Source: Gammaproteobacteria bacterium (GTDB lineage: Bacteria > Pseudomonadota > Gammaproteobacteria > Steroidobacterales > Steroidobacteraceae). Taken from it: DNA of 56,544 nucleotides. Positions 16,759 to 25,386 of the stretch are shown piece after piece; position 1 is the stretch's first letter, and every line of letters begins with the position of its first letter. The position numbers and the translations under genes are program-made. The notes beneath the pieces are model-generated. The model saw nothing but the letters and a program-made list of their open reading frames with translations, did no database searches and was not told the DNA's origin. The stretch covers positions 1-56,544 of the forward strand of contig JADZCS010000146.1 in NCBI GenBank assembly GCA_020851435.1. Reading direction: 5' to 3'.

Positions 16759-17706
16759 TCAACGGGCCGCGAGCGCCTTCTCGAGTTCCGGGATCACGCT
16801 GAACAGGTCGCCGACGAGGCCGATGTCGGCGATCTCGAAGATCGGCGCTTCGGCATCCTTGTTGACCGCCACGATCGTCCGGGCGTCCTTGATGCCCGTG
16901 AGATGCTGGATCGCGCCGGAGATGCCGATGGCCACGTACAGCTCCGGGGCGATGATCTTGCCCGTCTGGCCGACCTGCATCTCGTTCGGCGCGTAGCCCG
17001 CGTCGACTGCCGCGCGCGAGGCGCCCACGCCGGCGCCCAGCTTCGCGGCCAGGTTGTAGATCAGCTGGAAGTTCTCGGCGCTGCCCAGCGCACGGCCGCC
17101 CGACACGACGCGCGCTGCCGTCTGCAGGTCGGGGCGATCGCTCTTGGCCGCCGCCAGCGAGACGAAGCGCGTGTGCGAGGGCAGCGCGGCGTCGACCTGG
17201 ACCGACTCCACCGGTGCCGGGCCGCCGGCCGCGGCAGCCTCGAACGAGGCGACGCGAACGGTGAAGACGACCCGCACACCCGGCGTGGATTCGACGGTGA
17301 CGATGGCGTTGCCGGCATAGGTGGGACGCCGGAAGCGGTTTGCCGACTCGACGGCCATGACGTCGCTCACCTGCGCGACGCCCATCAGCGCGGCGACGCG
17401 CGGCATGAGGTCCTTGCCGAAGGTCGTCGAGGGACCCATGACGTGCGTGTAGCCCTCACCAAGTTTCGCGGCCTGCGGCGCGAGGATGGCGGCGAGCGCC
17501 TGCGCGTTGGCCGGATTGTCGACACGCAGCACGCGGTCGACGCCGGCGATCGCGGCGGCCTGGGCAGCAACGGCGGCGCCGTCCGCCGAGAACACCACCA
17601 CGTCGACCGTCGCGCCCGGCACGCTTCGTGCGCAGCTGACGCACTTGGCCGTAGAGGGATTGAGCTTGCTGCCGTCGTGTTCGGCGATGACGAGAACCTT
17701 GTTCAT
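16759..17706 (-). CDS. etfA: Electron transfer flavoprotein alpha subunit
   Basis: 315 residues, normal length. EtfA carries the FAD of the soluble heterodimer that passes electrons from acyl-CoA and related dehydrogenases to ETF:ubiquinone oxidoreductase. The FAD domain is clear: [50 protein letters not shown] and [16 protein letters not shown]. Start ATG 17706 overlaps the etfB stop by one base. Placement behind a nitrilase-fold gene rather than beside an acyl-CoA dehydrogenase suggests a dedicated ETF or a general pair that drifted into this operon. Confidence 0.98.
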   Translation of the reverse strand: MNKVLVIAEHDGSKLNPSTAKCVSCARSVPGATVDVVVFSADGAAVAAQAAAIAGVDRVLRVDNPANAQALAAILAPQAAKLGEGYTHVMGPSTTFGKDLMPRVAALMGVAQVSDVMAVESANRFRRPTYAGNAIVTVESTPGVRVVFTVRVASFEAAAAGGPAPVESVQVDAALPSHTRFVSLAAAKSDRPDLQTAARVVSGGRALGSAENFQLIYNLAAKLGAGVGASRAAVDAGYAPNEMQVGQTGKIIAPELYVAIGISGAIQHLTGIKDARTIVAVNKDAEAPIFEIADIGLVGDLFSVIPELEKALAAR

Positions 17707-18455
17707 CAGATGACCCCCTTCTTGGCCATCGCCTCGACCAGCTCGGCGACATCCTTGACCATCACGCCCTTCTGCCGCTGCTGCGGCGCTTCGCACTTGA
17801 CCATCTTGAGGTGTTCGGCGACGCCCACGCCCAGCGCGGCGAAGTCGGTCACGTCCAGCGGCTTCTTCTTCGCCTTCATGATGTCCGGCAGCTTCACGTA
17901 GCGCGGCTCGTTGAGGCGCAGGTCCGCGGTGATGACGGCGGGCAGGTCGACCTCGATGGTCTCGAGGCCGGCATCCACCTCGCGGGTCACGGTCAGCGTC
18001 TTCTCGCCGACCTCGACCTTGGAGGCGAACGCGGCCTGCGGGCGATCCCACAGCGCGGCGAGCATCGGGCCCGTCTGCGCGCAGTCGTCGTCGATGGCCT
18101 GCTTGCCGGTGATCACGATCTCCGGGTTTTCCTTGCGCACGAGCGCGAGGAAGGCCTGGGCCGCGACCAGCGGTTCGACGGCGCCGTCGTGCTTGACGAG
18201 GATCGCGCGGTCGGCGCCCATCGCCAGCGCCGTGCGCAGCTGCTGCTGGGTCTCGTCAGGCCCGATGCTGACGGCGATCACCTCGCCGGCCTGGCCGCGC
18301 TCCCTGATGCGCAGGGCCTCTTCCAGCGCGATCTCGTCGAACGGGTTGATGCTCATCTTCACGCCATCGAGGATCACGCCCGACCCATCCGGCTTGACGC
18401 GGATGCGAACGTTGTAATCGACCACGCGCTTGACGCAGACCATGATCTTTCGCAT
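17706..18455 (-). CDS. etfB: Electron transfer flavoprotein beta subunit
   Basis: 249 residues, normal length for the AMP-binding beta subunit. MVCVKRVVDYNVRIRVK, INPFDEIALEEALRI, the AMP-site motif ALAMGADRAILV and the recognition-loop region LPAVITADLRLNEPRYVKLPDIMKAKKKPL are all present; the last is the anchor by which ETF docks on its dehydrogenase partners. It lies 24 bp after the nitrilase-like gene and directly ahead of etfA. Confidence 0.98.
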   Translation of the reverse strand: MRKIMVCVKRVVDYNVRIRVKPDGSGVILDGVKMSINPFDEIALEEALRIRERGQAGEVIAVSIGPDETQQQLRTALAMGADRAILVKHDGAVEPLVAAQAFLALVRKENPEIVITGKQAIDDDCAQTGPMLAALWDRPQAAFASKVEVGEKTLTVTREVDAGLETIEVDLPAVITADLRLNEPRYVKLPDIMKAKKKPLDVTDFAALGVGVAEHLKMVKCEAPQQRQKGVMVKDVAELVEAMAKKGVI

Positions 18456-18479
18456 GCCAGACTGCTCCTTAGATCAGAT

Positions 18480-19526
18480 TCAGACCAAGCCATCCCGGGA
18501 CAACCGTTCGATGACGGCGCGCTGGGTGGCGACGAAATGGGCGCGCTCGGGAATCACCAGCTGGCCGCTGGCGTCGAGCATGGTGTTCGGCGGATAGACA
18601 CTGCCGGCATAGGTGGCGGCGAACAGCTCGAGACGCTGGCGCGAGAGCATGTTGCCCATGCCCGGGCGCTTCCGGTAGCGACGCAATGCGCCGAGGTCGA
18701 GTTCGGCGCAGGCGTTGGCGGATTCGCCGGGCGCGGCTTCGGCACGCACGTCGCCGAGGTAGTCGACGATCTTCGACAAGCCGTCCGCGGAGGCAAAGGG
18801 CATGTCCACGTTGGCGATACCGGCCGTGTTGGCCGACACGACGTAGGCCAGGTTTTCCAGCGCGCGGGCGCGCTTGGCGATGTCCTTGGGCGTGAGCTTG
18901 GGCGAACCCACTTCGCTGGAGCTGTGCAGGAATACTTCTGCGCCGCGCAGGGCCAGCGCGCGCGCGATTTCCGGGTAGAGGATTTCTTCCGAAGCGATCG
19001 CGGCGAGGCGGCCGATGGGCGTGTTGGCGACGGGGAACACGCCGTCGAGGCCGTAGATGTCGAGGTAACGGTCCCAGACGTCGTGCGGCGTCGGCGCGAA
19101 CATCGATACCAGCCGGCGATAGCGCAGCACGACCTTGCCTTCGGGCGCGATGCAGAAGCTGGTCTGGAAGTAGATCCCCGGGAAGTGCGGATCGCTCTCG
19201 TAGGCGTTGCCCGCGAGGTAGACCCCGTGCTTGCCGGCGATGCGCCCCATGGCCTCGTATTCGGCGCCATCGGGCGCGATGGCGGCCTTGGCCGTCCAGC
19301 CGGGCAGGGTGTCGCCGAGCGGGTAGCTGGTCAGCAGGTACTCGGGAAGGACGACGAGCTTCACGTCCTGGCCCAGGAAGGCCTTTGACCCACCGACCGC
19401 GCGGTCGATGCGCTCGATGTTGGCTTTCATGGTCTCGCGCGCGGACGCCACGTCGGGACAGGCGTTGACGGCGTAACAGGTCAGCTGCAGCGCAACGGCC
19501 CGGTAGGCGGAAATCTCTTCGGACAT
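18480..19526 (-). CDS. Nitrilase-superfamily protein with altered catalytic triad
   Basis: 348 residues of carbon-nitrogen hydrolase fold. The general-base Glu62 (VVLPEYLLT) is present, but the catalytic Lys is replaced by Arg138 (RYRRLVSM) and the position of the nucleophilic Cys is Ser179 (AAIASEEILYPE, aligned on the usual ICYDxRFPE). The rest of the fold is intact, including LRGAEVFLHSSSE and the long C-terminal dimer extension typical of the larger branches. It might be a Ser enzyme, an amidase of unusual chemistry, or a non-catalytic protein. It heads the etfB-etfA operon and is divergent from an aldehyde dehydrogenase. The alignment was made by eye. Confidence 0.82.
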   Translation of the reverse strand: MSEEISAYRAVALQLTCYAVNACPDVASARETMKANIERIDRAVGGSKAFLGQDVKLVVLPEYLLTSYPLGDTLPGWTAKAAIAPDGAEYEAMGRIAGKHGVYLAGNAYESDPHFPGIYFQTSFCIAPEGKVVLRYRRLVSMFAPTPHDVWDRYLDIYGLDGVFPVANTPIGRLAAIASEEILYPEIARALALRGAEVFLHSSSEVGSPKLTPKDIAKRARALENLAYVVSANTAGIANVDMPFASADGLSKIVDYLGDVRAEAAPGESANACAELDLGALRRYRKRPGMGNMLSRQRLELFAATYAGSVYPPNTMLDASGQLVIPERAHFVATQRAVIERLSRDGLV

Positions 19527-19546
19527 TCGGTTACTCTCGGGCGCGT

Positions 19547-19561
19547 TTTGCAGTGCGCAAA
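19547..19561. promoter_or_regulatory. Inverted repeat TTTGC-N5-GCAAA in the divergent nitrilase/ALDH region
   Basis: The 136-bp region between the nitrilase-like/etf operon and the aldehyde dehydrogenase holds this dyad, close to the minus-strand start. IclR-family proteins bind short dyads of this size and an IclR gene sits just beyond the aldehyde dehydrogenase, so it is a reasonable operator candidate. A second dyad, CCGGGT-N5-ACCCGG, lies about 10 bp further right. Confidence 0.3.
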
Positions 19562-19662
19562 GTAAGCAAACAGGGTCCGGGTGTCAAACCCGGGCTCAGG
19601 GCCGGTTACCATCCATTCCAGGGCTTGATCATGCACGTTATCCGAGCTGGAAGAACACTGAC

Positions 19663-21120
19663 ATGAATACGCACTTGAACCCCGGCGAGGGTCGTGAGAA
19701 CTCGATGAGCGCCCGTGATCCGCGGACGGGCCATAGCGACTACTCCTTCGAGGTCGCCTCGCGCGCCGAGGTTGCCGCCGCGGTCGCCGCGGTGCGAAGC
19801 GCCCAGCCGGGCTGGGAAGCGCTTGGCGCCGCCGGGCGGGCCCAGGTCCTGCGCGATTTCATCGCCGCACTGGCGCGACATCGTACCGCCATGCTCGCGG
19901 CCCTGGTGCGAGACACCGGCCGCGTCCGGATCGCCAACGTCGAGATCGACGCGCTGGGACCCATGCTCGAGCGCGTGGCCGCCGACGCCGCGGCGGTGCT
20001 GGCGCCCGTGCCGTACCGTCCGGCGGCGATTCCCGGCATCGAAGGCCGCAACCAGTGGGTTGCGCACCCCGTGGTGGGCGTCATCGCGCCCTGGAACTTT
20101 CCGCTGCTGCTGTCGATGATCGACACCCTGCCAGCCCTGCTCGCGGGCAGCGCGGTCGTGCTTAAGCCCTCGGAGGTCACGCCGCGCTTTGTCGACGTGC
20201 TGCGCCACGCGATTGCCGAGGTGCCGGCACTTGGCCAGGTGCTCAGGGTCGTGCGCGGTCCAGGCAGTACCGGGGTCGACCTCGTCGATCATGTCGACGC
20301 CGTGGCATTCACGGGAAGCGTGCGCACCGGGCGGCTGGTCGCGCAGCAGGCCGCCCGGCGCTTCATCCCTGCCTTCCTCGAACTGGGCGGCAAGGATCCG
20401 GCCATCGTCCTGCCGTCGGCGGACGTCCAGCGGACGGCCGAGGTACTCCTGCGCGGCTCGATCGCCGCCAGCGGCCAGGCCTGCCAGTCCATCGAACGCA
20501 TCTACGTGCACGACTCCATCCACGACGCATTCGTCGCTGCGCTCGCCGCCGCCGCCCGCGGCGTGCGCTTCAACCATCCCGACGTGATGGCCGGGCACAT
20601 CGGACCGCTGATCTTCGCGCGGCAGGCCGACATCATCCGCGAGCATCTCGCGGACGCCGTAGCGAAGGGCGCCCGCGTCGAGGCCGGCGGCAGGGTGGTC
20701 GAGCTCGACGGCGGCCTGTATTGCGAGGCGACCGTGCTCAGCGCCTGCGACCACGGCATGAAGGTCGTCACGGAGGAGACTTTCGGACCGGTGATGCCGG
20801 TGCTCAGGTATTCGACTGTCGAGGAGGCGCTGCGGATGGCGAACGACTCGGACTACGGCCTGTCCGCGTCGGTGTTCGGCGCTGATCCGGCCGAGAACGA
20901 GGCCGTCGCCGGGCGTCTCGACGCCGGGATGGTCAGCATCAACGACGCCGCGCTGTCGACGATCATCCAGGAGTTCGAGAACGAGCCGTTCAAGGCGTCC
21001 GGCCTCGGCCGCTCGCGAATGGGACCGGCGGGTGTCGCGCGCTACCTGCGCGCCAAGGCGATCGTCAGGAACAACTATCCGGCCATGGGCATCGCCGTCT
21101 ACGCCGAGCCGAACACCTGA
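19663..21120 (+). CDS. NAD(P)-dependent aldehyde dehydrogenase
   Basis: 485 residues, full-length ALDH. Landmarks in order: GVIAPWNFPLLLS, FTGSVRTGRLV, FLELGGKDPAIV (general-base Glu), GQACQSIERIYV (catalytic Cys), EETFGPVMPVL and FKASGLGRSRMG. It would oxidise an aldehyde intermediate to its acid. ATG 19663 is given; an ATG at 19705 (MSARD) is an alternative because the first 14 residues are not part of the fold. It is divergent from the nitrilase-like/etf operon and convergent with the IclR regulator gene. It differs clearly from the aldehyde dehydrogenase at 2436, so the two are not a recent duplication. Confidence 0.95.
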   Translation: MNTHLNPGEGRENSMSARDPRTGHSDYSFEVASRAEVAAAVAAVRSAQPGWEALGAAGRAQVLRDFIAALARHRTAMLAALVRDTGRVRIANVEIDALGPMLERVAADAAAVLAPVPYRPAAIPGIEGRNQWVAHPVVGVIAPWNFPLLLSMIDTLPALLAGSAVVLKPSEVTPRFVDVLRHAIAEVPALGQVLRVVRGPGSTGVDLVDHVDAVAFTGSVRTGRLVAQQAARRFIPAFLELGGKDPAIVLPSADVQRTAEVLLRGSIAASGQACQSIERIYVHDSIHDAFVAALAAAARGVRFNHPDVMAGHIGPLIFARQADIIREHLADAVAKGARVEAGGRVVELDGGLYCEATVLSACDHGMKVVTEETFGPVMPVLRYSTVEEALRMANDSDYGLSASVFGADPAENEAVAGRLDAGMVSINDAALSTIIQEFENEPFKASGLGRSRMGPAGVARYLRAKAIVRNNYPAMGIAVYAEPNT

Positions 21121-21132
21121 GGACGGCGGCCC

Positions 21133-21936
21133 TCAGGACTGACGGCCGGCCGGAGGCGGGGATTCCTGAGCACTGAAGCGCGCGCGGATGCTGCTGGAGC
21201 AGTCGCGCAGCCGCGGCAGGAAACGCTCGATGGCGAGCTTCATCGGTACCGCGCTCGCCGAGAAGCGGATCACCAGAACCGCCAGCACCCGGTCCTCGAG
21301 CGGCACGGGAACGGCGAGGCTCACCTCGTCGGAAACCCTGCGCGCCCTCGTGGTCATCGCATAGCCCTGTGCCTGGACTTCGCTGATCACGCGAGTGAGT
21401 TCGTTGCGGTTGCGGGCGAGTTTGTCTTCCTCGCGAGTCGATCGCGAGAGGATGTCGACCAGCGTTTCGCGCTGTTGCGGCGGGCAGTGGGCGAGGTAGG
21501 CGCGCCCGGGCGCAGACAGCAGCAGCGGTACGCGGAATCCCGCTGAATACCGCTCGACCGCCAGCGGGCTCTTGTGGTCGGTCGCCTCGCGCACCAGCAT
21601 TGACGTGCCCGACAGGGTCGCGATCGCCACCGGCCATACGAGGTCGCGGCCGAGTTCGTGCAGGAAGGGGCGCGCGATTTCGGTGACCCAGGCCTCGTCG
21701 TCGAAGCCGTCCGACAGTCCGCGGACCATGATGGTCAGACGATATCGGTCGTCGCTGGGATCGCGGAACACATAGCCCGCCGAGCTCAGGGTCTCAAGGA
21801 TCCGGTAAGTGGTCGTGCGTGGCAGGCGGATTTCCGCCGCGACCTCGGACACCGTCGCGCCGTTCCTGAGGTTGAGGACCATGAGCGCGTCGAGCCCGCG
21901 CATGAGCGCGCGGATCGGTCGGGTCGAGTCGGTCAT
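21133..21936 (-). CDS. IclR-family transcriptional regulator
   Basis: 267 residues from ATG 21936; the longer frame to 21972 adds 12 unlikely residues. The N-terminal winged helix is seen in GATVSEVAAEIRLPRTTTYRILETLSS, and the GAF-like effector domain in YSAGFRVPLLLSAPGRAYLA and ISEVQAQGYAMTTRARRVSDEVSLAVPV. It resembles MhpR-type activators/repressors of aromatic or organic-acid catabolism. It is convergent with the aldehyde dehydrogenase and the likely local regulator of that gene and of the nitrilase/etf operon. Confidence 0.92.
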   Translation of the reverse strand: MTDSTRPIRALMRGLDALMVLNLRNGATVSEVAAEIRLPRTTTYRILETLSSAGYVFRDPSDDRYRLTIMVRGLSDGFDDEAWVTEIARPFLHELGRDLVWPVAIATLSGTSMLVREATDHKSPLAVERYSAGFRVPLLLSAPGRAYLAHCPPQQRETLVDILSRSTREEDKLARNRNELTRVISEVQAQGYAMTTRARRVSDEVSLAVPVPLEDRVLAVLVIRFSASAVPMKLAIERFLPRLRDCSSSIRARFSAQESPPPAGRQS

Positions 21937-22018
21937 GGTCGATTCTAGGAACATCCCGGTGCCAGTGTCCAACGAGGGCCTGCGGTGTCCCCTTATTGCG
22001 GTGCAGGAACGATTCCAG

Positions 22019-22196
22019 TTGCTAACGATTGCGCGGCGGCGCTAATGTCGCCCCGCGAGCCCCTCTGGGGCACGCACAGTAGAGGGAATGTCCCGCGCAG
22101 AATCCCGAGAAGAAGCGGGGCATGAGGGGGGCACGCTACGCGCCTGACGCGATGTGTGCATCGATAGCGGCTTTTGACGAAGCCGCTATTTTTTTG
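22019..22196 (+). ncRNA. Candidate small RNA with promoter and intrinsic terminator
   Basis: This 267-bp gap between two minus-strand genes holds a plus-strand promoter candidate: TTGCTA at 22019-22024, 16-base spacer, GCTAAT at 22041-22046. It ends in an excellent terminator (10-bp perfect stem 22164-22173 / 22080-end arm 22180-22189, then six T). A start near 22053 gives an RNA of about 145 nt with no convincing reading frame or ribosome binding site. Internal pairing is extensive: GCCCCGC (22050-22056) can close on GCGGGGC (22115-22121), enclosing GCCCC-UCU-GGGGC and GGG-AAUGU-CCC hairpins. I do not recognise it as a known RNA family. Confidence 0.5.
22164..22195 (+). terminator. Intrinsic terminator
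   Basis: Ten-base-pair perfect stem ATAGCGGCTT / AAGCCGCTAT with loop TTGACG, followed directly by a run of T. It is oriented for plus-strand transcription although no plus-strand protein gene lies upstream, which is the main reason to suspect a non-coding transcript. The A-run on its right side could let it also help stop the YCII gene on the other strand. Confidence 0.92.
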
Positions 22197-22203
22197 CCCG
22201 GCG

Positions 22204-22515
22204 TCAGCCCTTCAGCCAGGCTGCCCCGCCAACCCAGGTTCCGGCCGCCGCCCTGAACTCGCGTATGTCGATGCCTGACCACACGCCGGCGCGATAGTAG
22301 GGATCCTGTTCCAGGAATCGCCTAGCCGCAGCCGCGTCCTCGGCCTCGATCACGTACAGGCTCATGCCCGCCTGGCCCGTCGACGCATCCATCATGGGCC
22401 CGGCGACGCGGATCCGGTCCAGCACGCCCAGCACGAACTGCAGGTGGGCATCCAGGTGCTCCGTGCGCAGGGACTGGGCGCCGGCGCCGTCGGTCAGGGT
22501 CATTGCAAACAGCAT
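22204..22515 (-). CDS. YCII-family protein
   Basis: 103 residues, the compact ferredoxin-like fold of YciI. LTDGAGAQSLRTEHLDAHLQFV supplies the conserved His/Asp of the putative pocket, followed by AGPMMDASTGQAGMSLYVIEAEDAAAARRFLEQDPYYRAGVW, a textbook family signature (quoted in pieces: GPMM, SLYVIEAED, DPYY). The biochemical role of the family is poorly defined; some members act as small dehydrochlorinase- or isomerase-like enzymes. It is transcribed away from the ABC operon that starts 99 bp to the right. Confidence 0.88.
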   Translation of the reverse strand: MLFAMTLTDGAGAQSLRTEHLDAHLQFVLGVLDRIRVAGPMMDASTGQAGMSLYVIEAEDAAAARRFLEQDPYYRAGVWSGIDIREFRAAAGTWVGGAAWLKG

Positions 22516-22614
22516 GTGATCGGCCTCGTTGATTGCGGCGATGCCGCGTCCATGCGCCGCATTTTGCTAGACTCCGGCGTCCACCGCACCCCCGGCACGC
22601 GGAGTCCGCCAAGC

Positions 22615-23544
22615 ATGCTCGGCTACGCCACCAGGCGACTGTTGATGGCACCGCTCGTTCTGCTGGCCGTCATCACGATCACGTTCCTGCTCGTGCGGCT
22701 CGCGCCCGGCGGGCCGTTCGACCATGACCGTGTGCTCCCGCCGGACGTCAGGGCGAATCTCGATGCCCGCTACGGCCTCGACGCGCCGCTTCACCGCCAG
22801 TACCTGTCTTACGTGGGCGGCCTGCTGCACGGCGACCTCGGCCCCTCGCTGCGCTACCGCGACCAGGCGGTATCACAGGTCATCATGGGCGGCCTGCCGG
22901 CCACGCTTACCCTCGGCGGCCTGGCATGGCTGATCGCCGCGGGCCTGGGCATTCCGCTGGGGGCGCTCGCGGCAGCCCGCCGCGGCAGCTGGCTCGACCA
23001 TGCAGCCAGTTCGATCGCCGCGATCGGCATCGCTATCCCGGTGTTCGTCGTTGCGCCGCTCGGGGTACTGGCCTTCGCGGTCGGCCTTGGCTGGGTGCCG
23101 ACCGGTGGCTGGGAGCATGGCCGGCCGTCGGACGTGATATTGCCCGCGGTAGCGCTGGCCATTCCCGTGCTGGCCAATCTGCTGCGCCTCACACGCAGCG
23201 CGACGCTCGAGACGCTCTCGGCGCCACACGTGCTGGGCGCGCGCGCGCGCGGGCTCGGCCCGACCCGCGTGTTGTTCGGCCACGTCTTGCCGGCGGCCCT
23301 GGCCCCGGTGATCGCCTACCTGGGTCCGGCGACCGCTGGCATCCTCGCCGGCTCGCTGGTGGTCGAGAGCGTGTTTTCCATCCCTGGCGTGGGGCGACAC
23401 CTGGTGCAGGGCGCGCTCAACCGCGACTACACGCTCGTGCTCGGCATGGTGATCTTCTACGCCGCGCTGGTGCTGGTCGCCAACCTCGTTGCAGACCTGC
23501 TTCAGGCCTGGACTGATCCACGGCTCCGGAGCAACGGCGCATGA
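22615..23544 (+). CDS. ABC importer permease, OppB/DppB type
   Basis: 309 residues with six transmembrane segments. The N-terminal RRLLMAPLVLLAVITITFLLVRLAPGGPF helix pattern (seen as PLVLLAVITITFLLVRL), the periplasmic GLDAPLHRQYLSYVGGLLHGDLGPS loop pieces, and the EAA loop ARARGLGPTRVLFGHVLPAA define the dipeptide/oligopeptide/nickel permease group. ATG 22615 follows GGAG by ten bases. First gene of a four-gene operon; each junction is a 4-bp overlap or a one-base gap. Confidence 0.95.
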   Translation: MLGYATRRLLMAPLVLLAVITITFLLVRLAPGGPFDHDRVLPPDVRANLDARYGLDAPLHRQYLSYVGGLLHGDLGPSLRYRDQAVSQVIMGGLPATLTLGGLAWLIAAGLGIPLGALAAARRGSWLDHAASSIAAIGIAIPVFVVAPLGVLAFAVGLGWVPTGGWEHGRPSDVILPAVALAIPVLANLLRLTRSATLETLSAPHVLGARARGLGPTRVLFGHVLPAALAPVIAYLGPATAGILAGSLVVESVFSIPGVGRHLVQGALNRDYTLVLGMVIFYAALVLVANLVADLLQAWTDPRLRSNGA

Positions 23545-24416
23545 CAGTCGAGGGCGCAGACAGCCAGCGGCAGGAAACCCTGTGGCGCCAGGCAACCGGA
23601 CGCGTGCTGCGGTCGCAGTCGGCGCGCGTTGCCGGCGGCGCGCTGCTGCTGCTCGTGCTTGCGGCGCTGCTCGGCCCGGCGCTGAGTCCGCACGACGCCG
23701 CGGGAACGGACTGGCAGGCCGTCGGCGTCGCCCCAACGCTGGAGCGCCAGCACTGGCTGGGCACGGACAGGCTTGGGCGCGACCTGTTCGTGCGGACGCT
23801 CGAGGGCCTGCGAATGTCGCTGGGCATCGGCGTGATGGCTGCGCTCATCAGCATCGTGATCGGGACTGCGGTCGGCACGTTCGCCGGTTACGCGGGCGGA
23901 CGCCGGGATGCATTCATCATGCGCGTCGTGGACGTGCTGTACGCGGTGCCCTATCTGCTGTTCGTTATCCTGCTCACCGTCGTGGCCGGTCGCGATCCGT
24001 GGTTGCTGTTCGCCGCGATCGGCGCCATCGGCTGGCTGTCCACTGCGCGCATCGTGCGCAGCGAGGCGCGCGCGCTGATGCAGCGTGAGTTCGTCGCGGC
24101 CGCGATCGCGTGCGGAGCGGGACCTGCGCGCGTCGTGCTGCGTCACCTGTGGCCCAACGTCGCAGGCCTGGTCGTCGTGCAGGCGACGCTGACCGTTCCA
24201 CAGATGATCCTCGCCGAGGGTTTCCTCAGCTTCCTGGGGCTCGGCGTGCAGGAGCCGCTCGCCAGCCTCGGCAACCTCATCGCCGACGGCGCGATCGACA
24301 TGGAGACCGCGCCATGGATGCTGCTGGCCCCGGCGGTCATGCTGTTCGCGCTGGTGCTGGCGCTGAATCTCGTGGGCGATGCCCTGCGCAACGCGCTCGA
24401 CCCGAGGGTCGACTGA
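23541..24416 (+). CDS. ABC importer permease, OppC/DppC type
   Basis: 291 residues. The pre-TM1 helix region, WLGTDRLGRDLFVRTLEG-type periplasmic segment (seen as LGTDRLGRDLF), GMRMSLGIG-like LRMSLGIGVMAALIS and the EAA loop AAIACGAGPARVVLRHLWPN identify an OppC partner of the preceding permease. It starts by an ATGA overlap with OppB. Together the two would form the membrane channel of an importer for peptides or other small organic solutes. Confidence 0.95.
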   Translation: MTVEGADSQRQETLWRQATGRVLRSQSARVAGGALLLLVLAALLGPALSPHDAAGTDWQAVGVAPTLERQHWLGTDRLGRDLFVRTLEGLRMSLGIGVMAALISIVIGTAVGTFAGYAGGRRDAFIMRVVDVLYAVPYLLFVILLTVVAGRDPWLLFAAIGAIGWLSTARIVRSEARALMQREFVAAAIACGAGPARVVLRHLWPNVAGLVVVQATLTVPQMILAEGFLSFLGLGVQEPLASLGNLIADGAIDMETAPWMLLAPAVMLFALVLALNLVGDALRNALDPRVD

Positions 24417-24417
24417 A

Positions 24418-25386
24418 GTGCTGGCGTTCGAGCAGGTCACCGTCGGTTATCCGGGCGATCAGGGCCTGGTCAGCGTCGTGCGCGGCGTGTCGATCGCGTT
24501 GTCCCCGGGAGAGTGCGTTGCGCTGGTGGGCGAGTCGGGTTCCGGAAAGAGCCAGGCCTTGCTGGCGATGCTGGGCCTCTGCAGCGACCGCGCGCTGGTC
24601 GGCGGCAACGGCATGCTCGATGGCGAGGCATGGGACCTCGCGGACAAGGCCCGTTCTTCGACCCTGTGTGGACGGCAGGTCGGCCTGCTGTTCCAGGATG
24701 CCGGGGGCAGCCTGACGCCTCATTTCACGGTCCGGCGCCATCTGCTGGAACTGCTGGGCGTGCACCGTGGCCTCGCTGGCGAGCGCGCGGAGGCCGAGGC
24801 GCGTCGACTGCTCGACCTCGTGCAGGTGCCGTCCGTTCCCGATCGCCTGTCGCAATATCCGCACGAACTGTCCGGGGGACTGCGCCAGCGTGTCGCACTC
24901 GCCCTGGCGCTTGTCGCGGAGCCGCGCTACCTGTTCGCCGACGAGCCCACCTCGTCGCTCGATGTCAGCCTTCGCGCGGGCGTCATGGACCTGCTCGACG
25001 GGCTGCGTCGCGATGCCGGTCTTGGCTTGCTGCTGGTCAGCCACGACCTCGAACTGGTCGCGCAACGGGCTGACCGGATCCAGGTCATGTATGCGGGGCG
25101 TGTGGTGGAGGGGGGCGCTTCGCAGGTGCTGGTGTCCCGTCCGCGTCATCCGTACACGGCCGCGCTGCTGGAGGCGCGGCCGGCGCTCTGGGCGCCACGG
25201 TTCACGCCGATGCCCACCATCGCCGGGCAACCGCCACTGCCGGCGCGGCTGCCGCCAGGTTGCACGTTCGGGCCTCGATGCAGTCGCGCAGATGCGGCGT
25301 GCCAGCAAGCGGAACCGGCGCTGGCCGCGGCGCCTGCGGGAACGCGCGTGGCCTGTCACCACCCACTGGTGTGGGCCGCCACATGA
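24418..25386 (+). CDS. ABC importer ATPase, OppD/DppD type
   Basis: 322 residues from the GTG at 24418, one base after the OppC stop. Walker A is GESGSGKSQ, the signature LSGGLRQRVALALAL and Walker B YLFADEPTSSLDV; the switch His is in LVSHDLELV. The C-terminal oligopeptide-transporter extension carries Cys-rich CTFGPRCSRADAACQQ, which in related proteins binds an iron-sulphur cluster. It pairs with the OppF ATPase that follows. Confidence 0.95.
   Translation: MLAFEQVTVGYPGDQGLVSVVRGVSIALSPGECVALVGESGSGKSQALLAMLGLCSDRALVGGNGMLDGEAWDLADKARSSTLCGRQVGLLFQDAGGSLTPHFTVRRHLLELLGVHRGLAGERAEAEARRLLDLVQVPSVPDRLSQYPHELSGGLRQRVALALALVAEPRYLFADEPTSSLDVSLRAGVMDLLDGLRRDAGLGLLLVSHDLELVAQRADRIQVMYAGRVVEGGASQVLVSRPRHPYTAALLEARPALWAPRFTPMPTIAGQPPLPARLPPGCTFGPRCSRADAACQQAEPALAAAPAGTRVACHHPLVWAAT

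Noticed and set aside
22060-22130. Possible c-di-GMP (GEMM) riboswitch suggested by CACGCACAG
   Set aside because: The surrounding conserved GEMM bases and the tetraloop-receptor arrangement do not match, and no gene follows on the plus strand within 400 bp.
22122-22203. Short plus-strand frame beginning ATGAGG within the candidate small RNA
   Set aside because: It runs through the terminator hairpin and into the neighbouring gene's end without a good ribosome binding site, so it is unlikely to be translated.
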